A stretch of DNA of 64,000 bases from assembly GCA_900696575.1 (NCBI GenBank), contig CAADHD010000010.1, positions 106,680 to 170,679 on the forward strand, written 5' to 3'. Origin of the DNA: an uncultured Bacteroidota bacterium. GTDB lineage: Bacteria > Bacteroidota > Bacteroidia > AKYH767-A > OLB10. The translations under genes and the position numbers were made by a program. This document shows positions 25,713 to 35,200 of this stretch, one piece after another; position 1 is the first letter of the stretch, and every line of letters starts with the position of its first letter. The notes below the pieces were generated by a model. That model worked only from the letters and a program-made list of their open reading frames with translations. It was not told the origin of the DNA and did not search any database.

Positions 25713-27905
25713 ATGCCAACACTCCGTTTCCGCGCTCTTGATATCAGCGCTTCCCAGGTACCGCAGGCAGTTACTGCCCCTTCCGCTAAAATTTCTGACT
25801 ACTTCGGCCAGAATGTTTTCACCATTGACACTATGCAGAAATTCCTTTCGAAAGAAGTGTTTAAGGAAGTAAGAGCAGCCATTGAAAGCGGACAGCAGAT
25901 AAACCGCAAGGTGGCTGAGCAGGTAGCTACAGCTATGATGGCATGGGCCGTAAGCAAAGGAGCTACGCATTACACGCACTGGTTTCAGCCGTTGACAGGA
26001 GCTACTGCCGAAAAGCACGATTCGTTTTTCGAACTGAGCAATGAAGGCAAGCCGATTGAAAATTTTTCGGGCAGTGCCTTGGCACAACAGGAGCCTGATG
26101 CATCAAGCTTTCCGAGCGGGGGTATCCGCAATACATTCGAAGCACGCGGTTATACGGCATGGGATCCGTCATCGCCTGCTTTTATTATGGAAAGCCGGTC
26201 GGGTAAAACATTATGTATCCCTACCATCTTTGTTTCTTATACCGGTGAAACACTCGATTACAAAGCGCCACTGCTTAAAGCACTGCATGTGCTCGATGAA
26301 GCAGCCGTACCTGTTTGCCAGTACTTCGATAAAAATGTAACCAAGGTATTTGCTACGCTTGGCATAGAACAGGAATATTTTCTGGTGGATACGAGCATTT
26401 ATTTTGCACGCCCTGATTTGGAAATGACAGGACGTACGCTGTTCGGTCATTCGCCTGCCAAAGGTCAACAGTTAGAAGATCATTACTTCGGTTCCATACC
26501 CGGCCGGGTGGCTTCATTTATGACCGATTTTGAAATTGAAGCGCATAAACTTGGCATTCCGTTAAAGACACGTCATAATGAAGTAGCGCCTTCGCAGTTT
26601 GAATGCGCTCCGGTGTTTGAAGAAATAAATCTTGCCGTTGATCACAATCAGTTGCTGATGGATTTGATGGATAAAGTAGCAAGGCGGCATCACTTTAAAG
26701 TATTGCTTCACGAAAAACCCTATTCAGGAATTAACGGAAGCGGAAAGCATAACAACTGGAGCCTTTGCACCAACACAGGAAAGAACCTGCTTACACCCGG
26801 CAACACTCCGAAAACGAATCTCATGTTCCTCACTTTTTTTATCAATACGATTAAAGCCGTGCATGAACATGATGATTTGCTTAGAGCAAGTATTGCATCG
26901 GCCAGCAATGATCACCGCCTTGGCGCTAACGAAGCTCCGCCTGCTATCATGTCTATTTTCCTAGGACAGCAGTTAAGCGCAGTGCTGGATGACATTGAAA
27001 AGAAAGTGGGGAAAGGAAAACTTTCGCCCGAAGAAAAAACGGATGTAAAAATCAACATAGGCCGCATTCCTGAAATTCTGTTGGATAACACTGACCGCAA
27101 CCGGACTTCACCGTTTGCATTCACCGGAAACAAATTCGAATTCCGCGCTGTGGGCTCATCGGCCAACTGTTCTGCCGCCATGAGTGTGCTGAATCTGATT
27201 GTTGCCAATCAACTTAAAGAGTTTGCACGCGAGGTAGATTCACTGATGGATAAAGGACAGAAAAAAGACGATGCCATTCTTAATGTGTTGCGCAGGTATA
27301 TTGTTGAAACTAAAAACATCCGCTTTGAAGGAAACGGTTACAGCGATGAATGGGTGAAAGAGGCAAAGAAGCGCGGTCTGAAAAACATCACCAACACTCC
27401 CGAAGCGCTCGACCTGATGGTTACTAAAAAAGCAAAGAAACTTTATACAGACAATAATATTTTTTCGGAGCGTGAACTGGAAGCCCGTCATGAGATTCTG
27501 CTGGAAACTTACACCAAGAAAATTCAGATTGAATCGCGTGTCATGGGTGATTTGGCCATCAATCATATTATTCCGACAGCCATTAAGTATCAGAAAATTT
27601 TAGTGGAGAATGTGGAAGGCATGAAAGATATCGGATTAAAACCTGAACATTATTCAGCGCAACTGGAAATTATTAAAGAAATATCGGAACACATGAATAT
27701 TATCAAAAAGAATGTGGATGATATGACCGAAGAGCGCAGAAAAGCCAACAAACTGGAATATGCCCGCGATAAAGCCATTGCATACTGCCAAAAGGTAAAG
27801 CCTTATTTCGAAATCATCCGCTACCATATTGATAAATTAGAACTGATTGTGGATGATGAAATGTGGCCTTTACCCAAGTACAGGGAAATGCTGAGCATAA
27901 AGTAA
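25713..27905 (+). CDS. glnN: Glutamine synthetase type III
   Basis: A 730-residue protein, the usual length of GSIII, the form typical of Bacteroidota and cyanobacteria. It has the GSIII N-terminal region (THYTHWFQPLTGATAEKHDSF), the glutamate/ammonia site region NEVAPSQFECAPVFEE, the nucleotide-site motif KPYSGINGSGKHNNWSL and RIPEILLDNTDRNRTSPFAFTGNKFEFRAVGSSAN. The C-terminal third is helical. It condenses glutamate and ammonia with ATP to make glutamine, in the cytoplasm as a dodecamer. Nitrogen control is expected but no operator is clear; a duplicated C6TGT6 sequence precedes it. Confidence 0.96.
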   Translation: MPTLRFRALDISASQVPQAVTAPSAKISDYFGQNVFTIDTMQKFLSKEVFKEVRAAIESGQQINRKVAEQVATAMMAWAVSKGATHYTHWFQPLTGATAEKHDSFFELSNEGKPIENFSGSALAQQEPDASSFPSGGIRNTFEARGYTAWDPSSPAFIMESRSGKTLCIPTIFVSYTGETLDYKAPLLKALHVLDEAAVPVCQYFDKNVTKVFATLGIEQEYFLVDTSIYFARPDLEMTGRTLFGHSPAKGQQLEDHYFGSIPGRVASFMTDFEIEAHKLGIPLKTRHNEVAPSQFECAPVFEEINLAVDHNQLLMDLMDKVARRHHFKVLLHEKPYSGINGSGKHNNWSLCTNTGKNLLTPGNTPKTNLMFLTFFINTIKAVHEHDDLLRASIASASNDHRLGANEAPPAIMSIFLGQQLSAVLDDIEKKVGKGKLSPEEKTDVKINIGRIPEILLDNTDRNRTSPFAFTGNKFEFRAVGSSANCSAAMSVLNLIVANQLKEFAREVDSLMDKGQKKDDAILNVLRRYIVETKNIRFEGNGYSDEWVKEAKKRGLKNITNTPEALDLMVTKKAKKLYTDNNIFSERELEARHEILLETYTKKIQIESRVMGDLAINHIIPTAIKYQKILVENVEGMKDIGLKPEHYSAQLEIIKEISEHMNIIKKNVDDMTEERRKANKLEYARDKAIAYCQKVKPYFEIIRYHIDKLELIVDDEMWPLPKYREMLSIK

Positions 27906-27939
27906 TCATCAGCATTGGCAGCTGAATTAATTTGATTTT

Positions 27940-27967
27940 AAGCCGGGGTAAATACTCCGGCTTTTAT
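27940..27967 (+). terminator. Terminator after glnN
   Basis: AAGCCGG (27940-27946) pairs with CCGGCTT (27957-27963) around a 10-base loop, followed by TT and an A/T-rich stretch. It lies 35 bases after the glnN stop. Confidence 0.7.
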
Positions 27968-28024
27968 ATGATGATCTTTTACAATCGCTTTTCAGAAAAC
28001 TGTTGGTCGAGAATTACCGGGACG

Positions 28025-28789
28025 TTACTTGCTTTCCAAATCCTTCAACAACTTCTCAGCCTGCTCTCTGAATTGCATTTCATCAGCATTAAAAGTTTTA
28101 ACTGGCAGGGCTAATCCCTTTTTCAGCCATGCGACTGACGATTCTTTATCTCCAGGTTTTTTGCGCTTAGTTAGCGTAACAGCTGTTTCGTAGTAATGCG
28201 AAATGTCGTAAGGAGCAAAACGGATGGCTTTGTAAAAACAATAGAGAGCATCATCATACGTTCCGCCTTTTACTTTGCCAATCATCTGTTGCATCATCCA
28301 TCTTTCGAAGGAGCTTAAAGCTGCAATTTCGCGGTGCCAGCGGCCCAGCACATGCCAGGTGGCTCCGTTGGCGCTGTCGCGCGATAAAATAAAATCGCAT
28401 TCGTTTCTGATCTTCTTTACCATGTGCAGCTTTTCCATGTTGGTGGATATTTCCGTTATCCTTCCCAACGCTGCGAGATAAAAAAAATGCGATTGGATAT
28501 TTTCAGTGTCAAGGCTGATGGCTTTAAGGGTAAGGTACTCGGCTGTGCGGTAATTCCGCTTCTTAATGGATTCACTGCCGGAAACAAATCCGGTTTTCAA
28601 TAAAAGAAAAGCCGTTTGCTGAAGATAAGAAACATTGTTGCTGTCGCTGGCCAGCAGCGATTTAAAAATTTCAAGCGCTTCGTTCCATTTTCCTTTTTCT
28701 TTTAGCTCGATGGCTCGTTGATATTCCGGATTGTCGGCATGAACCGGTAAAAGAAAACTTATCAGAAATATAATAGTCAGTAACCTCAT
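28025..28789 (-). CDS. Exported TPR-repeat protein
   Basis: A 254-residue protein from ATG 28789 (MRLLTIIFLISFLLPVHAD), giving a signal peptide; the longer frame to 28858 overlaps the upstream gene and would bury it. Residues 25-250 carry tetratricopeptide-like helix pairs (YQRAIELKEKGKWNEALEIFKSLLASD, YRTAEYLTLKAISLDTEN, DDALYCFYKAIRFAP, AVTLTKRKKPGDKESSVAWLKKGLALP). Such scaffolds bind partner proteins, here probably in the periplasm. It is 38 bases downstream of the M1 peptidase on the same strand, so a shared transcript is likely. No specific role known. Confidence 0.78.
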   Translation of the reverse strand: MRLLTIIFLISFLLPVHADNPEYQRAIELKEKGKWNEALEIFKSLLASDSNNVSYLQQTAFLLLKTGFVSGSESIKKRNYRTAEYLTLKAISLDTENIQSHFFYLAALGRITEISTNMEKLHMVKKIRNECDFILSRDSANGATWHVLGRWHREIAALSSFERWMMQQMIGKVKGGTYDDALYCFYKAIRFAPYDISHYYETAVTLTKRKKPGDKESSVAWLKKGLALPVKTFNADEMQFREQAEKLLKDLESK

Positions 28790-28827
28790 TGGTAATTCAA
28801 CAAACCATGAATAACAGAAATTGTTTT

Positions 28828-31800
28828 TCAAAAAGCACGGCTTACAGCAAGTATCCACCGGAATTTTAAATAATCCTTTTCTTCAAAAGGCGGGCGGTTG
28901 ATCAGCAGCGGCATATCAAAACGAACGGTAAACGGATTCACTTTTTCAAGTGGCCCGAATTTTTTAATGGTAAAGGCAACCCCCAGTCCCGCATCGGCTC
29001 GCAGCGAGCCGGTGAAAAACTCATCTTCCGAACCTAGCAGATTGCCACTGATGAATCCGGCATCGGCAAAAAGATACATATCGGCTTTAAGCCAATTGCG
29101 CGTAAAGGAAGGACGCAGTGGAATGAATCGTTCGAAATCAATTTCAAGATTGGCAGCAGCGCCTGAGTGGCCTTTGTACAGGTAATAAATTTCACCCTGA
29201 ATTACTTCGGCTGCCACATAGCCGGCATAACCGCGCAGATTCAATCCGCCACCGTATTGAAAATGATTGGTGGAGGTTGAATAGCCTATCCAGTCATTAG
29301 GATAAAATCCGCGTGAGCGTGTAAACTTTTCATCCATCATTTCTTCAGGATTGGCTCCGGCAAGAAACAGAGAAGATTCATTGGGCAGCAGCGAGCCGGT
29401 AGTGTATTGGCCGAATAAACGAAGGTGAACATCAAACTTTGAAATGGCAACGCGGCCTATATGTGTTACACTGAATTTTGAAAAATCGTAATCGCTGAAC
29501 AGAGAGGAAGATTGAAGACTCAGCAATATGTTGTTGTTGAATTTTCCTGCTTTGTAACGGTAGCGGAAATCAGTAAACAAGTAATTGTTATTTACGCCTG
29601 ACTGCCATTCATCATGAACTAAAAGATAGGCAAGGTCGTACGTATTGTTTCTGCGCATTGATTTAAAACCAAGTTGCATATTCAGCCGTCTGCTTTCATC
29701 ATTAAACTCTAACGAGCCTTTGTACTCATTCAATCCATCCAATGCTTTAGCCGACAGATTGACAAAAGAATTATTGATGAGAAAGTTGAGAGGAGTACGG
29801 TAAGTGATTCTTACAGAGAAAGGATCAAATTGCGTGGCATCAACCGGACGATCAAACTTACCCTGAGCAAGGCCCGTGTTTACCCATGTATCAAATGCAA
29901 ACTGATGAACATAATTCAGGTAACTGCCTTCGAGATGCAGGCCGGCTTTGAAGCCGTCATAAGAGTTGTACCAGATATCAGGCCGCACAAACAATTCATA
30001 ATTCATTCGGTCGGGAAAGTTTGAAATGCGCGAATCGAATTTCAGTGTTGAAGGAAAACGTGAAATATTGTTGAGCATATTGATATCTGCCAGTCGTTGT
30101 GAAGTATCAATTACTACATAATCAATCCCTCCGGGAATTTTAACTGTAGCTGTGTAAGTCGGATTCAGGATATCCCAACCGAACCATTTAGGAAGAACTG
30201 TAGCATCAGTTTCCTTTACAAACCACCGGTTAGGAATATGAAAATCGTGTTTAATGCCAAGCCGTGAATACACAGAGAAATCAATGGGCATTTCCATTCT
30301 CTCTTTTCGCTTGAAGCGAATGTTGTAAACCTCAGGCTCTTTCGATTTGCTGATGCAGGAGATTTTGTAATCAATACGTTTATCAGTTTCAAGCCATTGG
30401 TCAAAGAACCAGTTAAGATCTGATTTGGTATAATCAATAATAGCCTGCCGGAAATCTTCGGGATAAGGATGGGCAATTTTCCAACGGTTAAAATAGAACT
30501 GCATGGCATGGAAGAAAAGTGAATCGCCCAGAACATACTGCAGGTTGTAAAGCATAGTTGCTGTTTTGCGATATACCATCCGGTAGCCGCCTTGCCATCC
30601 TTCAGATTTATTGTAATACTTATCGCTGTGTGTATTCAGAAAACCATCCTCGCCACGCACAGCAAAACGGTAGTATCCCCAATAGACTTCATCGGTGCGG
30701 GCATCGTAATCAATCTTGAATTTTTGCTGGTACTTGTTATCATATTCTTCAGGTTCGCCAGGTATTCCTTCAATGCGTTCCAGGCCATGAGCGGTAAGCC
30801 ATTGCGTAAATCCTTCATCGAGAAAAGCACGATAGGTTTCATTACTGCCCACCATTGCAAAAAACCAGTTATGCCCTACTTCGTGAACAAACAATCCGCG
30901 ATATACAGGATCGTAACCTCCGTCAAGAGTAAGCATGGGATACTCCATACCATCGCGGGCATCAGCCACAATCATCTTCGGATAAACATAACGGCCAATA
31001 TCTTTTGAAAATACTTCAATGATTTTAGCGGTGTATTCGGCCGCATTCTGCCATTTGGAAGCATGCGGTTCCTGAACCAAAGCAATGCATTGCACATCTT
31101 CCCACCAGGCTTCGCCAATACGGTAGGTAGGGTCGGCAGTCCAGGCAAAGTCATGTACATTCTCTGCATAAAAATGCCATGTTTTGAATTTACCTGACGG
31201 AATAATTGGCATGGAAGGCGTGCTGCCCCAGGGCTTATCGGTAAAGTTTTTAATGTCAAGTTTTTTACGGAGTGAATCAGGCAATACTTCACTTCGGTTT
31301 TGAAGCGTGCCGGTAGCATCAAGAACAAAATAATCGGGAATGGAAAGCTGTACATCATAAGTACCGAAGTTCCCGTAAAACTCACGGCCAAGATGCTGAT
31401 CTGTATTCCATCCGAATTTTCGGTCATATACACAGATACGCGGGTACCAATGCACGCCATCATAATGTTTAAAACCGTAAGCATTAAACAACTTCATTCG
31501 TCTGCGCTCGCTGCCTCGATCAAAATAAGTTTTGAAGGCGATTTTAAAAGTAATGCTGCTTCCCGGCATCAACCCATTTTTCAGATTCACTTTCATGATG
31601 GTATTGTCAAGCGCTGTTTCTGCGTTGTACTCGCCTGTTGCATCCGAAACACTCAATGATTCAACGGCAGTTCCCAATCCCTGCGATTCGTACTTACCCC
31701 ATTTCGCCTTGCGTCCGGTGTTGTTTACAACATTGTCTAAATAAGAGCCCGGCTGAAAAGCATTCTGATAGAGGTGAAAGAAAACATGATTCAGGGTATC

Positions 31801-32061
31801 GGGTGAGTTATTAGTATAAACCAGAGTGAGGTTTGCGTTAATAATATCGGTTCGGTCATCAATAACTGCTTTGATAGTGTAGTACACATCCTGCTGCCAG
31901 TAGCCGGGGTAAGGAAGCTTGTTTTTCCAGTAATGCGGATTGGAAGCAGAAGCAAAGGTGTTTGGAGGATGGTTAGGGTCGTAGTTCTGGGAGTAAGAAG
32001 CTTTACAAAAAGCTAACCCCGCCAAAACCAATAGTGCCATTTTACACTGGGTGAAGATCAT
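28828..32061 (-). CDS. M1 family metallopeptidase with C-terminal beta-barrel-like domain
   Basis: A 1077-residue exported protein with a signal peptide (cleavage near ASYSQ, residue 25; ATG 32040 is an alternative start). Residues about 50-600 form an M1 aminopeptidase-like domain with the altered exopeptidase motif DGMEYP (370-375), zinc site HEVGH (393-397) and Glu416 in DEGFTQW. From about 650 the chain is rich in amphipathic strands (YLNYVHQFAFDTWVNTGL, ANLEIDFERFIPLRPSF) and ends in phenylalanine (LAVSRAF), as outer-membrane barrels do. It may be a peptidase anchored in the outer membrane through its own barrel. Confidence 0.85.
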   Translation of the reverse strand: MIFTQCKMALLVLAGLAFCKASYSQNYDPNHPPNTFASASNPHYWKNKLPYPGYWQQDVYYTIKAVIDDRTDIINANLTLVYTNNSPDTLNHVFFHLYQNAFQPGSYLDNVVNNTGRKAKWGKYESQGLGTAVESLSVSDATGEYNAETALDNTIMKVNLKNGLMPGSSITFKIAFKTYFDRGSERRRMKLFNAYGFKHYDGVHWYPRICVYDRKFGWNTDQHLGREFYGNFGTYDVQLSIPDYFVLDATGTLQNRSEVLPDSLRKKLDIKNFTDKPWGSTPSMPIIPSGKFKTWHFYAENVHDFAWTADPTYRIGEAWWEDVQCIALVQEPHASKWQNAAEYTAKIIEVFSKDIGRYVYPKMIVADARDGMEYPMLTLDGGYDPVYRGLFVHEVGHNWFFAMVGSNETYRAFLDEGFTQWLTAHGLERIEGIPGEPEEYDNKYQQKFKIDYDARTDEVYWGYYRFAVRGEDGFLNTHSDKYYNKSEGWQGGYRMVYRKTATMLYNLQYVLGDSLFFHAMQFYFNRWKIAHPYPEDFRQAIIDYTKSDLNWFFDQWLETDKRIDYKISCISKSKEPEVYNIRFKRKERMEMPIDFSVYSRLGIKHDFHIPNRWFVKETDATVLPKWFGWDILNPTYTATVKIPGGIDYVVIDTSQRLADINMLNNISRFPSTLKFDSRISNFPDRMNYELFVRPDIWYNSYDGFKAGLHLEGSYLNYVHQFAFDTWVNTGLAQGKFDRPVDATQFDPFSVRITYRTPLNFLINNSFVNLSAKALDGLNEYKGSLEFNDESRRLNMQLGFKSMRRNNTYDLAYLLVHDEWQSGVNNNYLFTDFRYRYKAGKFNNNILLSLQSSSLFSDYDFSKFSVTHIGRVAISKFDVHLRLFGQYTTGSLLPNESSLFLAGANPEEMMDEKFTRSRGFYPNDWIGYSTSTNHFQYGGGLNLRGYAGYVAAEVIQGEIYYLYKGHSGAAANLEIDFERFIPLRPSFTRNWLKADMYLFADAGFISGNLLGSEDEFFTGSLRADAGLGVAFTIKKFGPLEKVNPFTVRFDMPLLINRPPFEEKDYLKFRWILAVSRAF

Positions 32062-32223
32062 AGCCGGTTATAAAGGCGGTAAAAATAGGAGTTGATAAGT
32101 GATGCTGGCCTGGCAGGGCAACAATAATGGAGCAAGCAAAATGCAAGATTTAAAACCTTTTTAAGGAAAAGGCGTAAACACAGCCGACAACATGATTTTT
32201 CGAACAAACCAAACTATTTTTTT

Positions 32224-35200
32224 ATGTTGCTTCTCAACCAGGCAAAGCGAACAGCAGGCTTCATAGTATTCCTTCTGTTTGTAAGTACAACCTACGCACA
32301 GACACCTGTTGCCTCTTTTTCTGTTCAGGGCAATACATCAGGCTGCGCTCCTCTTACTGTTCAGTTTGTCAATCAATCGCAGAATGCAGTTTCGTATTTC
32401 TGGGATTTCGGTAACGGAAATACCTCCACATTGATGAACCCCGTAACAGTTTACCTGTTGCCGGGAAATTTTACGGTAAAACTGGTTGTTACTTCATCCA
32501 GCGGTCAAAGCGACTCAATAATCAAAACCAATTATATCAGTACGGGCATAGTTCCTTCGGTCAGTTTTACGGCTTCGCCTTTAACAATCTGCGAAAACGG
32601 AATAGTTTCTTTTCAAAATCAATCACAGAATTACACTTCCTGCCTGTGGGATTTTGGTGATGGAAACACCTCCACCGACATTTCGCCATCGCATCAATAC
32701 ACCTTGTCCGGACAGTTTACTGTTACGCTGGTTGTTACCAATCTATCGGGTGGATGCACCAACTCACTTACCAAATCTCAATACTTGACTATTCATCCGA
32801 AACCGGTTACCACCTTTACAGCATCGCCTGTTACCGGATGTTTCAATAATCAGCCGGTATCATTTATATCCAATTCGCAACATGCTGTTTCTTATCAATG
32901 GAATTTCGGCAACGGACAAACTTCCGTTCAACAAAATCCATCGCATACGTACAGCAATGCCGGGCCTTTTACCGTTACACTGATAACGACCAGTGCATTC
33001 GGATGTAAAGACACTTTGGTTAAGAGCAACTACATCCATTTTCTTGATAATCCGGTTCCGGTAATCAATACATCCTCTACTGGCGGGTGCTCCCCGAAAA
33101 GCATCGGGTTCACCTCTAATGCACAAAATGTTGCCGCCTATACCTGGAATTTCGGAAACAATCAGTACAGCAACCTTCCCAATCCGTATTTCTTTTATTC
33201 TACCGGAGGCAATTACACTACAACCTTAACGGTTACTTATCAAAACGGATGCAGCAATACTTCGCAGCCGGTTCCTGTCAACATCCTTCAGACTCCAAAC
33301 GTTTATTACTACACGACTAATAACACGGGTTGCAGTCCGCTTACTGTTCAGTTTCATTGTTCCACACCGGCAACAGGAAATACGTTTAACTGGAATTTTG
33401 GAGATGGCGGAACTTCCAATCAAAACAGCCCAAGTCATGTTTATACATCACAGGGACTTTTCACTACTTCCGTAACAGTAACAAATGTAAATGGCTGCTC
33501 AGCAAGTTATGCTTACAGTGCACCGGTGGTTGTAAATAATCCTGATGCTTCCTTTCATACAGATGTAACTTCAGGCTGCCCACCGCTGCAGGTTTCGTTT
33601 TACAGCCATGCGGGCAGTGGCGCTGCTTCTTATCTCTGGAATTTCGGTGATGGAACTACTTCTACACAAGCTCATCCTGTTCATCTTTATACTTCTGCCG
33701 GTGTATATACCCCTTCGCTTACCGTAACAGATGCAAGCGGATGCACAGCTACATATTCTTTGCCTGCCCCGATCTCGGCTGCGCAAACAGCCACCAATTT
33801 TATTACACCGCCTCCGGTTACTGCGTGTGCACCTTTCACAGTTGGGTTTTCTGATAATTCTTTTGGCGCTGCTTCGTGGAACTGGAATTTCGGAGATGGC
33901 AATTCGTCTTCACAGCAAAACCCAACTCATACATATACTACACCGGGAACATACACGGTTTCGCTCACCACGATGACCAATGGAATCGGTTGCGGACAAA
34001 ACATTCCGGTATATCGCATTTTTAACATCAAAGGCGGAAAGGCCAATTTCAGTTTTCAAACGGAGCAATGCCCGCCTTATATTGCCTATTTTCAGGACAG
34101 CAGTATCAATGCGGTTTCGTGGTTATGGAATTTTGGTGACGGAACTACTTCTACTCAGCAACACCCGACACATACCTATGCCAATCCGGGTAGCTATACG
34201 GTTTCGCTTACCATTACTACGGCTGACGGATGTACCTATACTTCAACACACAATTACGCTGTAAACTTTCAGCCTTTAAGCGCTTCGCCCATCGCTACTA
34301 CTACAGTCACCGTGCTTCCGCTAAACGTTCAGTTCTATGCCAATTCTCAGGGAGCCACCGGTTGGTTATGGACTTTTGGTGACGGAACAACGAGTACGCT
34401 TCAGAATCCGCTACACACTTTTTATACTGCTCCGCCTTACAGTATCACACTTACTTTATTCAATGACAGTTGCAGCTATTTAATCACTTTTCCGAATGTA
34501 ACTTTCGGTGCAGGCAATATCAATCTCGGAAACGATTCAACAGTTGTTCATCAGCCTGATCCGCAAAGCGGTTGCGCTCCGCTGAGTTTTCACTTTTACT
34601 CACCGGTATTGAATGCCGTAAGCTGGCAATGGTTTTTTGGAGATGGCGGAACATCCAACCTTAAAAATCCTGTGCATACTTACGTTGTTCCGGGATTGTA
34701 TGATGTAACACTGGTAACTGCCAATGCATCAGGAATAACAGATACGCTTTTCCGCCCACAATCGGTTTTAGTAAAAGGTTCGCAAGCCGGCTTTAACATA
34801 GTACCTTCAGGTTCCTGCTCGGGAAATACGGTACAACTTCAGAACACTTCGATAAATGCCACTGTTTTTAACTGGGATTTTGGTGACGGAAATACTTCCT
34901 TTCTATCAAATCCTCAGCATACATATACCAATACGACCAACAATTATGTAGTTTCACTTACGGTGAGTGATACTTCAGGCTGTTCGTCTTTCACACAAAA
35001 AACTTTCTATGGCATTCCGGGCAATGCCATTCTTTCTGACAAAAGAAAAATCTGTGCTGGCGATACGGTTCATTTCAGCAGCATAAATCTTAACTATTCA
35101 TCATTTGTCTGGAACTTCGGAAACGGAATTACTTCAACAGCTGCCAATCCGATTTATGTATTTCAGGACAGCGGAGTATTTAATGTTTCACTGGTGGTAA

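Noticed and set aside
30592..31008. A 138-codon plus-strand frame opposite the M1 peptidase
   Set aside because: The opposite strand encodes a clear zinc peptidase with the catalytic motifs in this region.
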